64,000 nt of DNA from Thiovibrio sp964588325 (lineage in GTDB: Bacteria; Desulfobacterota; Desulfobulbia; Desulfobulbales; Desulfurivibrionaceae). The translations under genes were made by a program, and so were the position numbers. The stretch covers positions 1 through 64,000 of the forward strand of contig CAZPOR010000006.1 of assembly GCA_964588325.1 (NCBI GenBank), given 5' to 3'. A model generated the notes under the pieces. That model saw only the letters and a program-made list of their open reading frames with translations. It did not search any database and was not told where the DNA came from. Shown piece after piece: positions 17,251-25,346 of the stretch; within the stretch, counting starts at the first letter, position 1; each line of letters begins with the position of its first letter.

Positions 17251-18153
17251 ATGGGACAGAAAATCATTCCGATTCCCACCCTGAATGACAGCCCAACCGA
17301 CTTCCGCCATCTTTTCGAAATCTGGAGCCAAATCAACGGTTATTTCGAGAATGTGTGCTTCGACTTTTCTCGTTGTACATTTCTGCGCCCCAACGCAGTG
17401 GCGTTTCTTGGCGGCCTTACCCGCTTGATCGAATCGCGGCAGGGGATGGCTGTCTTTGACTGGAACAGCCTTAACGATTCATGGATCAGAACAACCATCC
17501 GTCAGAACGGTTTTGCTGGCGTCTTTGGCGATGCGTCCGCTTCATGGGATGGGACATCTATCCCCTATAGAGAAGACAAGTCCCTCGATATGAACAGTAT
17601 CATGGACTACCTGACCTACAACTGGATCGGTAAAAGTTGGGGTTCCGTGCATATCAGTGACCGGTTACGCGATGCCATTGCAGGCCGAATGTGGGAGATT
17701 TACAGTAACGCATTCGAACACAGCAGCACAGAGATCGGTGTCTTTTCCTGCGGACAACATTACTGGCGACAAAACGATTTGATCCTTTCGGTGGCCGATT
17801 TTGGGCGGGGCATTCCGGCGAATGTCCGGACATTTCTACGCCAGCACGTTGATGAAGCCTTGGTATCGAAACTTTCCGGAGCCGGTTGCCTGAAATGGGC
17901 CTTCGAAAGGGGCAACAGTACCTGCATGGGGGGCATCGCCCGAGGGCTTGGTCTTGATTTGCTCAAGGAATTCGTCCGGCTCAATCAGGGCAAGTTAGAA
18001 ATCTACAGCAACGATGGCTATGCCATTGTGGATAAAGACGGCGAACGGTATGAGAACCGCGATATCTCGTTTGAAGGCACGGTGGTGCATATCACCCTGC
18101 GCTGCGACGAGAAACTTTACCGGTTCCACGATGAGGCCGAACAGCCGTTTTAA
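17251..18153 (+). CDS. STAS-like plus GHKL ATPase protein
   Basis: 300-residue protein with two parts. Residues 1-110 look like a STAS-type domain (FDFSRCTFLRPNAVAFLGGL). Residues 115-290 are a GHKL ATPase: N box MWEIYSNAFEHS near 147-158, G1 box DFGRGIP near 183, and G2 box ARGLGLDLL near 230. There is no dimerisation/phospho-His (HisKA) domain and no membrane segment, so it resembles anti-sigma serine kinases or stand-alone ATPase switches more than sensor kinases. The ATG at 17251 follows the small upstream ORF by two bases. It is followed 15 bases later by a second STAS-like protein and then a PIN nuclease. GC content is clearly lower than in the core genes. Confidence 0.8.
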   Translation: MGQKIIPIPTLNDSPTDFRHLFEIWSQINGYFENVCFDFSRCTFLRPNAVAFLGGLTRLIESRQGMAVFDWNSLNDSWIRTTIRQNGFAGVFGDASASWDGTSIPYREDKSLDMNSIMDYLTYNWIGKSWGSVHISDRLRDAIAGRMWEIYSNAFEHSSTEIGVFSCGQHYWRQNDLILSVADFGRGIPANVRTFLRQHVDEALVSKLSGAGCLKWAFERGNSTCMGGIARGLGLDLLKEFVRLNQGKLEIYSNDGYAIVDKDGERYENRDISFEGTVVHITLRCDEKLYRFHDEAEQPF

Positions 18154-18168
18154 CAGGAGAACCGAATC

Positions 18169-18519
18169 ATGAAACTATCCATCAAGGACCAAATCGGCCC
18201 GCGTTGCATCATCAAGGAAGACGGGCAGAAGATTTACGACGCAATCCACGGAGTGCTTAAAAACGGTGAAACCGTCACTCTTGATTTTGAAGGCGTAAGC
18301 CAATTCGCCTCGCCATTTTTCAACTTCGCTATCGGGCAACTGCTGAAGGATATCCCGGAAGCTGACTTGCGCCTCCTATTGCAGGTTGAACATCTCAACG
18401 AAACTGGCAAAATGGTGGTCGAGCGGGTTATCGAAAACGCCACCAAATATCACGGTGATAAGGACTACCGCAAAATCGTCGATGACATTCTGGAACAGCA
18501 GGCCAAGGAGTCGGACTGA
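18169..18519 (+). CDS. STAS-like (DUF4325) domain protein
   Basis: 116-residue protein with the DUF4325/STAS-like pattern: an N-terminal helix ending in GQKIYDAIHGVLKNG, the core strand VTLDFEGVSQFASPFFN, and a later LLLQVEHLNETGK strand. STAS proteins commonly act as phosphorylation switches bound by a GHKL kinase partner; here the partner is the ATPase encoded just upstream. AGGAG precedes the ATG. The stop overlaps the start of the PIN gene by one base, showing coupled translation. Confidence 0.85.
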   Translation: MKLSIKDQIGPRCIIKEDGQKIYDAIHGVLKNGETVTLDFEGVSQFASPFFNFAIGQLLKDIPEADLRLLLQVEHLNETGKMVVERVIENATKYHGDKDYRKIVDDILEQQAKESD

Positions 18520-19160
18520 TGGCGATCAATTATACGGTCCGGGCCGAGGTGATCGATATCACCGCCGACACACCCAAGGCGGAAGATACGTTTCTGGTCG
18601 ATACTAATGTTTGGTATTGGCTGACTTACACACGAGCCAGTCAAAGCGCACGTCCCCCTCTACATTATCAGACCTCAAATTATCCCAACTATACAAACGC
18701 AGCCCTTGGCGCGGGTGCCAGAATATTCCAGTCAGGTCTCAGTCTGGCTGAATTGACACATCTGATTGAAAAGGCTGAATACGAGATTTTTGCTCAAGCC
18801 AACCCTGCCATTTTTCCGAACCCGAATAAGTTCGACAAAAACTTCAGACATGATCGCAATAACGAACGGAGACAAACGGTCTCAGAAATTCAGGCCGCCT
18901 GGGCGCAAGTCTCCAGCCTTGCCGAACCGCTAACCGTTACCATCGACACCACCAAGACAACCGCTGCGCTGACCCGTCTTCAGACCGAAAAAATGGACGG
19001 CTATGATTTATTCATCCTCGAATCCATGAAGAATAATGGCGTGATACAAGTCATCACCGATGATGGCGATTTCGGCACCGTGCCCGACATACGGGTCTTT
19101 ACCGCCAACCGAACCCTCATTCGGGCGGCCAACGCCCAAGGGAGGTTGATAGCACGATGA
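18519..19160 (+). CDS. PIN-domain protein (putative RNase toxin)
   Basis: 213-residue protein. Residues 23-195 match a PIN-like nuclease: FLVDTNVWYWL (Asp28), GLSLAELTHLI (Glu78), KMDGYDLFILE (Asp160/Asp163), and VITDDGDFGTV (Asp181-184), supplying the acidic metal site expected of an RNase H-like nuclease. PIN toxins usually cut RNA. No VapB-type antitoxin is adjacent; instead the ATPase and STAS pair precedes it, so control by partner switching is the natural hypothesis. The stop overlaps the next start in an ATGA junction. Confidence 0.82.
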   Translation: MAINYTVRAEVIDITADTPKAEDTFLVDTNVWYWLTYTRASQSARPPLHYQTSNYPNYTNAALGAGARIFQSGLSLAELTHLIEKAEYEIFAQANPAIFPNPNKFDKNFRHDRNNERRQTVSEIQAAWAQVSSLAEPLTVTIDTTKTTAALTRLQTEKMDGYDLFILESMKNNGVIQVITDDGDFGTVPDIRVFTANRTLIRAANAQGRLIAR

Positions 19161-19325
19161 CAATAGCCTTCCTGCCCGAAGAGATTTAGCAGACGGTGTT
19201 TATTCGTTGATTAACAGTGGTAAAACTAGAAATCTCGGCGCCGCAATACCGGATTCCTCATAACCACCAATGGCACACAGGACACTGTCTACCGTAGAGT
19301 GGTTATCGAAAGAAAACTGTCATGA
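19157..19325 (+). pseudogene. Small operon gene A, broken by two apparent single-base deletions
   Basis: An ATG at 19157 overlaps the PIN stop (ATGA). The frame opens MTIAFLPEEI and meets TAG at 19187. Adding one T to the TTT at 19185-19187 keeps it open through LADGVYSLINSGKTRNLG to about 19255. A second added base near 19253-19257 continues LITTNGTQDTVYRRVVIERK to a TGA at 19323, itself overlapping the ATG of gene B. The restored product would be about 56 residues. Either the gene is decaying or the sequence has undercalled homopolymers. No family recognised. Confidence 0.55.
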
Positions 19326-19512
19326 CCGAAATCATCGGAGCGGACTCTGATATGAATTCCTTAACCCAAAAATTACCATCACCACTCCACCCTTTGGCGA
19401 CCCGGACGAACTGATGCAGGAGTATCTGGAGATTGCCCGTCGGCTCAACGCGGCGCAAATCGCGCACAAACGAAAAGTTATGGCAGCCTTGACAAGCGGA
19501 GATGCGCCATGA
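19322..19512 (+). pseudogene. Small operon gene B, broken by one apparent single-base deletion
   Basis: An ATG at 19322 sits in an ATGA overlap with gene A. As written it stops at 19412-19414 after 30 codons. Adding one A to the AAAAA run (19368-19372) joins MTEIIGADSDMNSLTQ to KITITTPPFGDPDELMQEYL and on to a TGA at 19510, which overlaps the Fic start (ATGA at 19509). The restored product would be about 63 residues, acidic at the N-terminus and helical and basic at the C-terminus (ARRLNAAQIAHKRKVMAAL). Possible antitoxin-like partner, unproven. Confidence 0.55.
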
Positions 19513-20525
19513 GTCAACCTTATGCCCCGCCATACACCCTCACCTCCGCCATCGTCTCTCTGGTTACCGAAATCGGTGAAGCGGTCGGACACCTTACTGC
19601 GCTGGGGACCACTGCGAAATCAGTGCGCCTGCGACGTATCAATCGCATCCGCACCATTCGGGGCTCGCTGGCAATTGAGGGCAGCACTTTGAGCGAAGCG
19701 CAGATCACCGCCATCCTTGAAGGCAAGCGGGTCATAGCCCCGCCCAGGGAAATTCAAGAGGCACGCAACGCCATCAAGGCCTATGATCTCTTCACCAAGT
19801 GGCAACCCTCGGCAGAAGCAGACCTGCTGACCGCGCACAGCATCATTATGGGCGGACTGCTTGACGCCCCCGGACATTACCGTAGCGGCGGGGTCGGCGT
19901 CATGGCCGGTCAACAGGTCATTCACATGGCCCCGCCCGCCGATCGGGTACCGCTGCTAATGCGCGACCTTTTGCACTGGCTGCAAACCACCAGCGAACAC
20001 CCGCTCATCGCCAGCTCGGTGTTTCACTACGAGTTTGAATTCATTCACCCCTTCGAGGACGGCAACGGCCGGATGGGGCGGCTCTGGCAGACCATGATCC
20101 TCAGCCGCTGGAATCCGCTGTTCGCCAATATCCCGGTGGAGAGCATCGTCCACGAACATCAGCAGGACTACTACGCCGCTCTCAACGCCAGCACGCAGCA
20201 AGGCGATTCGACCCCATTCATCGAGTTCATCCTACAGATGATTCTCCGCGCCGTGCCACGGGCCCAGTCAAAGGCCCAGTTTGGGGCCCAGTCGGAGTCG
20301 ATCCTGGATGCGCTTGCTCCGGAGCCGCTCCCGGCGAATGAACTAATCGTTCACCTCAACCTGCGCAGCAAGACCGGGGCCTTCAAACGCACCATGAAAT
20401 ATCTGCTGGAAAAAGGGCTTGTCGAATACACACTTCCCGAAAAACCCAACAGCCGCTTGCAGAAATACCGGCTGACCGAAACCGGGCAGGCATGGCTAAA
20501 AGGCCTGGAAGGCCGCAATGCCTGA
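19509..20525 (+). CDS. Fic-domain protein with N-terminal inhibitory motif (class II) and C-terminal wHTH
   Basis: 338-residue protein. The Fic core motif HPFEDGNGRMGR is intact near residues 179-190, with the catalytic His and the nucleotide-binding Gly-Asn-Gly-Arg. The segment IRGSLAIEGSTLS near residue 50 supplies the S/T-x-x-x-E-G inhibitory motif, so this is a class II enzyme that restrains itself. The last 90 residues (LPANELIVHLNLRSKTGAFKRTMKYL) form a winged-helix-like DNA-binding tail. Most Fic enzymes attach AMP to hydroxyl side chains of target proteins. It is the last gene of the accessory operon, coupled by an ATGA overlap to small gene B. Confidence 0.93.
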   Translation: MSQPYAPPYTLTSAIVSLVTEIGEAVGHLTALGTTAKSVRLRRINRIRTIRGSLAIEGSTLSEAQITAILEGKRVIAPPREIQEARNAIKAYDLFTKWQPSAEADLLTAHSIIMGGLLDAPGHYRSGGVGVMAGQQVIHMAPPADRVPLLMRDLLHWLQTTSEHPLIASSVFHYEFEFIHPFEDGNGRMGRLWQTMILSRWNPLFANIPVESIVHEHQQDYYAALNASTQQGDSTPFIEFILQMILRAVPRAQSKAQFGAQSESILDALAPEPLPANELIVHLNLRSKTGAFKRTMKYLLEKGLVEYTLPEKPNSRLQKYRLTETGQAWLKGLEGRNA

Positions 20526-20582
20526 TCTTAACCTCTTGCCACTTGGGAAATCCATTATCAGGGGTAAAGAAGGGGGAAAGAG

Positions 20583-20636
20583 GGCTGTACCATCAACCAT
20601 TTTGTTGACACTAACAAAATGGTTGATGGTACAGCC
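20583..20636. repeat. Perfect 24-bp inverted repeat with 6-base loop
   Basis: Arms at 20583-20606 and 20613-20636 are exact reverse complements around GACACT. The arm includes GTACCATCAACCATTTTG. No T-run follows on either side, so it is not a textbook terminator. It lies about 60 bases past the Fic stop, at the boundary between the low-GC block and core DNA. It could be a transcript-end hairpin, a protein-binding site or the scar of a mobile element. The rest of 20526-20825 holds no convincing gene. Confidence 0.85.
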
Positions 20637-20825
20637 AACAAAACCAGATTCAGGATCGGTACCGGCTTCAGTGCCGCACAACGCCGCAACCTGCCGCCGC
20701 TCGAGACGGAGGTCACTTTCCACAGCCGCTGCCGTTCCGGTCTGCCCGCATTTCCGGTGTTCCTGAGAATTCGACGCGGCCTGGGGCTGTAAACCGCAGG
20801 CGGGCTTGTCTCCAGCACCTCCAAA

Positions 20826-22646
20826 TTACACAGCCGGAGCCCCTTCCGTCAGCAGCGCCTTGAACTCCTCATCGTCCAGGGCCTCTTTTTCAAGCAGGGT
20901 TTGCGCTATCTTTTCCAGCAACGGCCGCTGTTCGTTCAGGGTTTTCTCCACCCCGGCCATGCGCTCATCAATGATCTTGCGCACCTCCTCGTCGATGAGC
21001 AAGGCGGTCTGGTCGCTGAATTCCTTTTGCTGGAACATCCCCTGCTGCAAAAACTGATTGGCTTGTTGCAGGTAGGTGACCTGGCCGAGTTTTTCGTTCA
21101 TCCCGTACATGGCCACCATGCTGCGGGCGATGTCCGTGGCGCGCTGCAGATCGTTCTGGGCGCCGGTGGTGATCTCGTTGAAGATGATTTTTTCCGCGCC
21201 CCTGCCCCCCAGCAGCACGTCGATCTTTTCCAGCAACTCGGTCTTGGACATCAAAAACCTATCCTCGGTGGGCAGTTGCATGGTGTAGCCCAAGGCGCCG
21301 ATGCCGCGAGGCACGATGCTGATCTTGTGCACCTTTTCCGCGCTCTTGCGGAAGGTGGCCACCAGGGCGTGGCCGGTTTCGTGGTAGGCCACGGTCTTTT
21401 TTTCCGTTTCGTTCAGCACCCGGTTTTTCTTCTCCAGCCCGGCGACGATCCGGTCGATGGCCGCTTCAAACTCCGTCGCCTCCACCTGCTCCTTGCCCTT
21501 GCGCACCGCCAGCAGGGTCGCCTCGTTGACCAGATTGGCCAGGTCCGCCCCGGTAAAACCAGGGGTGCGGCGGGCGATGATCTCCAGATCAACCCCCACA
21601 GCAAGTTTGATCCCCTTGGCGTGCACCGCCAAAATGGCCACCCGCTCCTTGAGGTCCGGCCGGTCCACCAGGATATGCCGGTCGAAACGGCCCGGCCTGA
21701 GCAGGGCCGGGTCCAGGATTTCTGGCCGGTTGGTGGCGGCGAGGATCACCACCCCCTTGTTCACCTCAAAGCCGTCCATCTCGGCGAGCAACTGGTTCAG
21801 GGTCTGCTCCCGCTCGTCGTGGCCCCCCATCATGCCGCTGCCCCGCGCCTTGCCCAGGGAATCCAGCTCGTCGATGAACACGATGCAGGGCGCCTTGGCG
21901 TTGGCCTGCTCAAAGAGATCGCGCACCCGGGCCGCGCCCAGGCCCACGAACATCTCGATGAAATCCGAGCCGCTGATGGAGAAAAACGGCACCCCGGATT
22001 CCCCGGCCACCGCCTTGGCGAGCAAGGTTTTGCCCGTGCCCGGAGGCCCGACCAGGAGGATGCCCTTGGGGATCTTGGCGCCCAGCCGGGTGAATTTCTC
22101 CGGGGTCTTCAAAAACTCGATCACCTCGGCCAGCTCCACCTTGGCCTCCTCCTGCCCGGCCACCGAGTTGAAATCAACGCCAAGGTCGGTCTGGGCGATG
22201 ATCTTGGCCTTGGACTTGCCAAGGGTCATCATCCCCCCGGCCCCGCCCTGGCCCATGCGTTTCATCATGAACATCCAGATTCCGACGAAAAAGAGGGTGG
22301 GCAGAACCCAGGAGAGCAGGGTGCGCAAAAAGGTGTTCTCGTTGGCCGCGATAATATCTACCCCGTTTTTTTCCAAAAAATCCACGAGGTTGCGGTCGTC
22401 TATCCGAGGGGTTACAAAGAGGGCCTTGGGAAACATGGGCTCCTTCTTGTTGCTCTCGATTTTTTCATACCCCTTGAGCAGGGTGGAGGAAATGACCACG
22501 GAATTGATCTTTTTTTCCGCCACATGCGCCTTGAACTGGCTGTAGGAAACATTGTTGATCTGCGGCGAAAGCCAGTTCTGCAGGAGGATGAAGATGGCCA
22601 GGGCGATGAACAGATAGCTGAGAGAAAACTGGAATTTTTTTTCCAT
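20826..22646 (-). CDS. ftsH: ATP-dependent zinc metalloprotease FtsH
   Basis: 606-residue membrane-bound AAA protease that degrades misfolded and regulatory membrane proteins. Two N-terminal membrane helices (about 7-25 and 108-128) flank a small periplasmic domain. The AAA module has Walker A GPPGTGKT near residue 202, Walker B IVFIDELDSLG, and the pore loop region FIEMFVGLGAARVRDLF. The zinc site is HETGHALVA near residue 423, with the third ligand Asp downstream. The ATG at 22646 is preferred; a TTG two codons upstream also has a ribosome site but with poor spacing. The periplasmic loop contains the usual SQFKAHV and NSVVIS words. It stands alone, divergent from the Nudix gene. Confidence 0.97.
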   Translation of the reverse strand: MEKKFQFSLSYLFIALAIFILLQNWLSPQINNVSYSQFKAHVAEKKINSVVISSTLLKGYEKIESNKKEPMFPKALFVTPRIDDRNLVDFLEKNGVDIIAANENTFLRTLLSWVLPTLFFVGIWMFMMKRMGQGGAGGMMTLGKSKAKIIAQTDLGVDFNSVAGQEEAKVELAEVIEFLKTPEKFTRLGAKIPKGILLVGPPGTGKTLLAKAVAGESGVPFFSISGSDFIEMFVGLGAARVRDLFEQANAKAPCIVFIDELDSLGKARGSGMMGGHDEREQTLNQLLAEMDGFEVNKGVVILAATNRPEILDPALLRPGRFDRHILVDRPDLKERVAILAVHAKGIKLAVGVDLEIIARRTPGFTGADLANLVNEATLLAVRKGKEQVEATEFEAAIDRIVAGLEKKNRVLNETEKKTVAYHETGHALVATFRKSAEKVHKISIVPRGIGALGYTMQLPTEDRFLMSKTELLEKIDVLLGGRGAEKIIFNEITTGAQNDLQRATDIARSMVAMYGMNEKLGQVTYLQQANQFLQQGMFQQKEFSDQTALLIDEEVRKIIDERMAGVEKTLNEQRPLLEKIAQTLLEKEALDDEEFKALLTEGAPAV

Positions 22647-22774
22647 TGCCAATATATCCTTTGGATTACGGTCCGCTCAGGCGGGGAACGCACGATCTTC
22701 CCTGCCCGGACCTTGCTTTCATGGTATAAGAGAATTGTTTTTTTTGCAAAGCCGCAGAATGGAGCCCGTGGAAA

Positions 22775-23272
22775 ATGAATCCCGCCGATGAAATCGTTTT
22801 GATCGTTGATGAGCAGAACCACGAGGTGGCACAGGTTTCCCGGCGGGTGATGCGGGAGGGCGGCCTGATCCACCGGGCCTGCTACATCCTGGTCTTTAAC
22901 CGGCAACGGGAAATATTTGTCCAAAAACGAACCATGACCAAGGATATCTATCCCGGTTACCTGGATGTGGCCACCGGCGGCGTGGTCCTGGCCGGGGAAT
23001 CCTACGAGGTTTCCGCCAAGCGCGAACTGGCCGAAGAGCTTGGGGTGCGCAAGGCTTCCCTTACCAGCCATTTCGATTTTTACCATGCGGCGGACAACAA
23101 CCGGGTCTGGGGCAGGGTTTTTTCCTGCACCGCCGAGGGACCGTTCGTGCTCCAGCCCGAAGAGGTGGAGGATGGATTTTTTCTCGGGATGGATGAATTG
23201 CAATCCCTTGCCGCGGCCGAACAATTTACCCCGGATGGCCTTATGGTCCTGAAGAGATTCATGGCCGGATGA
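22775..23272 (+). CDS. Nudix hydrolase
   Basis: 165-residue Nudix enzyme with an intact Nudix box GGVVLAGESYEVSAKRELAEELGV region near residues 68-91 (G-x5-E-x7-R-E-x-x-E-E-x-G). The N-terminus (IVDEQNHEVAQVSRRVMREGGLIHRA) and the EIFVQKRTMTKDIYPGYLDVA block resemble the YfcD/isopentenyl-diphosphate isomerase-like Nudix branch, so the substrate is a nucleotide or prenyl diphosphate of unknown identity. The stop overlaps the start of the ComF-like gene by four bases. Confidence 0.88.
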   Translation: MNPADEIVLIVDEQNHEVAQVSRRVMREGGLIHRACYILVFNRQREIFVQKRTMTKDIYPGYLDVATGGVVLAGESYEVSAKRELAEELGVRKASLTSHFDFYHAADNNRVWGRVFSCTAEGPFVLQPEEVEDGFFLGMDELQSLAAAEQFTPDGLMVLKRFMAG

Positions 23273-23994
23273 GACGTTTTTTTACAGCCCTCCTCGACCT
23301 CCTGCTGCCCTCGTTCTGCCTGGCCTGTGAAAAGCCGCTGGGCCCGGCGCCGGAGTTCTTGTTCTGCCCGGATTGCCTCAAAAGGCTTAGGTTCATCCAC
23401 AGCCCGCTCTGCCCCTGCTGCGGCAGGGTCTATCTCGCTGCCGCCGGCGGCGACCACCTGTGCGGAGCCTGCCTTGCCGCCCCCCGTCATTTCACGCGGG
23501 CCAGGGCGCTGTTTCTCTACGAAGAACCGCTGAAAGAGGTGGTCCGCCGCTTCAAATACCAGGGCAAGACCGCCTGCTTGCCAAGCTTTGCCCGCTTTGC
23601 CAAAAACCATCCCCTGCTGGCTGATCTGGCAGGGGCTGACTGGATCGTCCCCGTGCCCTTGCATCCAAAGCGCTTGCGGGAACGCGGCTTCAACCAGGCC
23701 CTGCTCCTGGCCCGCGCCTTGTTTCCCAAAGACCGCCGGATCGCTCCCGAGCTTCTGTCCCGTACCCGGCCGACCGAACCGCAGACCAGCCTCAACGGGA
23801 CAGCACGCCGCGCCAATCTGAAAAACGCCTTTGCGGTTGTGAAACCGCAAAGGCTTGCAGGAAAAAATATTCTCCTTATCGACGATGTGTTCACCACCGG
23901 CACCACGGTGAACGAATGCGCCCGGGTTCTCAAAAAGGCGGGCGCTGCCGGAGTGATGGTGCTGACCCTGGCCAGGGTCAGGGAAGACTATTAA
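23269..23994 (+). CDS. ComF-family phosphoribosyltransferase-like protein
   Basis: 241-residue ComF/GntX-type protein. N-terminal zinc-binding cysteines are FCLACEKP, FCPDCL, CPCCGR and LCGACL (residues 18-75). The C-terminal half is a type I phosphoribosyltransferase fold with the PRPP loop ILLIDDVFTTGTTVNECA near residue 203. In competent bacteria ComF helps DNA uptake; in others (GntX) the role is unclear. It is translationally coupled to the Nudix gene, which may point to nucleotide salvage. Confidence 0.9.
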   Translation: MRRFFTALLDLLLPSFCLACEKPLGPAPEFLFCPDCLKRLRFIHSPLCPCCGRVYLAAAGGDHLCGACLAAPRHFTRARALFLYEEPLKEVVRRFKYQGKTACLPSFARFAKNHPLLADLAGADWIVPVPLHPKRLRERGFNQALLLARALFPKDRRIAPELLSRTRPTEPQTSLNGTARRANLKNAFAVVKPQRLAGKNILLIDDVFTTGTTVNECARVLKKAGAAGVMVLTLARVREDY

Positions 23995-24056
23995 ATTCTT
24001 GGCAGGGTAAAAAATCCGGATTACCCTGTGCCATCAACCCATAAGGATACACGCCC

Positions 24057-24158
24057 ATGAGCCCACATGCCCTTGCCAGCCTTGCCGCCCTTGTTGTTGC
24101 CGGTCTGACCTTTGCCTTCATGCTCAAGAAGCAGCGGGAGATCGACTGTCCGTCCTGA
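24057..24158 (+). CDS. Tiny single-helix membrane protein (possible longer selenoprotein)
   Basis: 33-residue ORF with AAGGA upstream of the ATG, one hydrophobic helix (SLAALVVAGLTFAFML) and a basic-acidic tail ending in DCPS before TGA. The frame stays open for 21 further codons beyond this TGA and would encode a second hydrophobic stretch (LLIYATIGMGLISYYLF), giving a CPSU motif if the UGA were read as selenocysteine. No good SECIS hairpin is obvious. As a short protein it is plausible but unproven. Confidence 0.45.
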   Translation: MSPHALASLAALVVAGLTFAFMLKKQREIDCPS

Positions 24159-24239
24159 CTGCTGATCTACGCCACTATTGGTATGGGTCTCATATCATAT
24201 TATCTTTTCACTTTTTTTCTCTGATCTCCCGGGGCGGAC

Positions 24240-25346
24240 ATGCGCGTTTTTGGAAAACCCTATCGAACCATCTGGCCGTCTGAGACAGACAGCGCCATCA
24301 TACACATCATCGACCAGCGGCATCTTCCCCACCGCTTCGTGGTTGAGGAGCTGCGCACGGTTGGTGAGGTGTGCACGGCCATCCGGGAGATGCATGTGCG
24401 CGGGGCCGGGCTCATCGGCGCCGCGGCCGGTTTCGGCATGCACCTTGCCGCCCTTGCCGCGCCGGAGCATGACTTTGCCGGATTCATGCGGCAGGCGGCC
24501 GACGATCTGGTGCGCACCCGCCCCACTGCCAGCAATCTGGCCTGGGCCGTAAAACGGCAGCTTGAGGCGATCACGGAGGAAACCACCCTGGCGGCACAAC
24601 GCGCCAGAGCCTTTGCCGTCGCCTGCGAGATCGCGGACGAGGACGCGGAGTTCTGCCGAAGGATCGGGGAGCACGGCAAGGCGATCATCGCCGGACTGAG
24701 CCGGAAGAAAAACGGCGGGGTGGTGAATATCCTCACCCACTGCAATGCGGGCTGGCTGGCTTTTGTGGATTACGGCTCCGCCACCGCTCCCATCTATGCC
24801 GCCCATGCCGAGGGAATCAAGCTGCATGTCTGGGTCGATGAAACCCGCCCCTGGCTGCAGGGGGCCAAGCTCACCGCCTGGGAACTCAAAGAGGAAGGGA
24901 TCCCCCACACCCTGATCGCCGACAACACCGGAGGCCATCTCATGCAGCACGGGTTGGTGGACATGGTCATCGTCGGCACCGACCGCACCACCCGGTGCGG
25001 CGACGTGGCAAACAAGATCGGCACTTATCTCAAGGCTCTGGCCGCTCGCGACAACGGAGTTCCTTTTTATGTGGCCCTGCCCTCCTCCACTTTTGACTGG
25101 ACAATTCGGGACGGCCTGGGCGGGATAGCCATCGAACAGCGGAGCGGCGAAGAGATCACCCATATCAGGGGCTTGAACGAGGCGGCGGAAATGACCACCA
25201 TCGCCATTGCCCCGCCGGATACCCCGTGCGCGAACTACGGCTTTGACGTCACCCCGGCCAGGTTGATTACCGGGCTGATCAGCGAGCGGGGAGTCATGCA
25301 GGCCAGCGAAGAGGATATCCTGCGGCTATACCCGGAGCAGAAGTGA
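24240..25346 (+). CDS. mtnA: S-methyl-5-thioribose-1-phosphate isomerase
   Basis: 368-residue aldose-ketose isomerase of methionine salvage, converting 5-methylthioribose 1-phosphate to 5-methylthioribulose 1-phosphate. Family marks: VRGAGLIGAAAGFGMHLA near residue 60, RPTASNLAWAV, the catalytic-Cys region THCNAGWLA near residue 165, DETRPWLQGAKLTAWEL, and GTDRTTRCGDVANKIGTY with the catalytic Asp near residue 245. It belongs to the eIF2B alpha/beta/delta-like fold. No other salvage genes are adjacent. The start gives the expected short N-terminus. Confidence 0.94.
   Translation: MRVFGKPYRTIWPSETDSAIIHIIDQRHLPHRFVVEELRTVGEVCTAIREMHVRGAGLIGAAAGFGMHLAALAAPEHDFAGFMRQAADDLVRTRPTASNLAWAVKRQLEAITEETTLAAQRARAFAVACEIADEDAEFCRRIGEHGKAIIAGLSRKKNGGVVNILTHCNAGWLAFVDYGSATAPIYAAHAEGIKLHVWVDETRPWLQGAKLTAWELKEEGIPHTLIADNTGGHLMQHGLVDMVIVGTDRTTRCGDVANKIGTYLKALAARDNGVPFYVALPSSTFDWTIRDGLGGIAIEQRSGEEITHIRGLNEAAEMTTIAIAPPDTPCANYGFDVTPARLITGLISERGVMQASEEDILRLYPEQK

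Noticed and set aside
20558..20824. Small minus-strand ORFs spanning the 24-bp palindrome
   Set aside because: They only arise from the palindrome and flanking GC-rich DNA and lack start signals.
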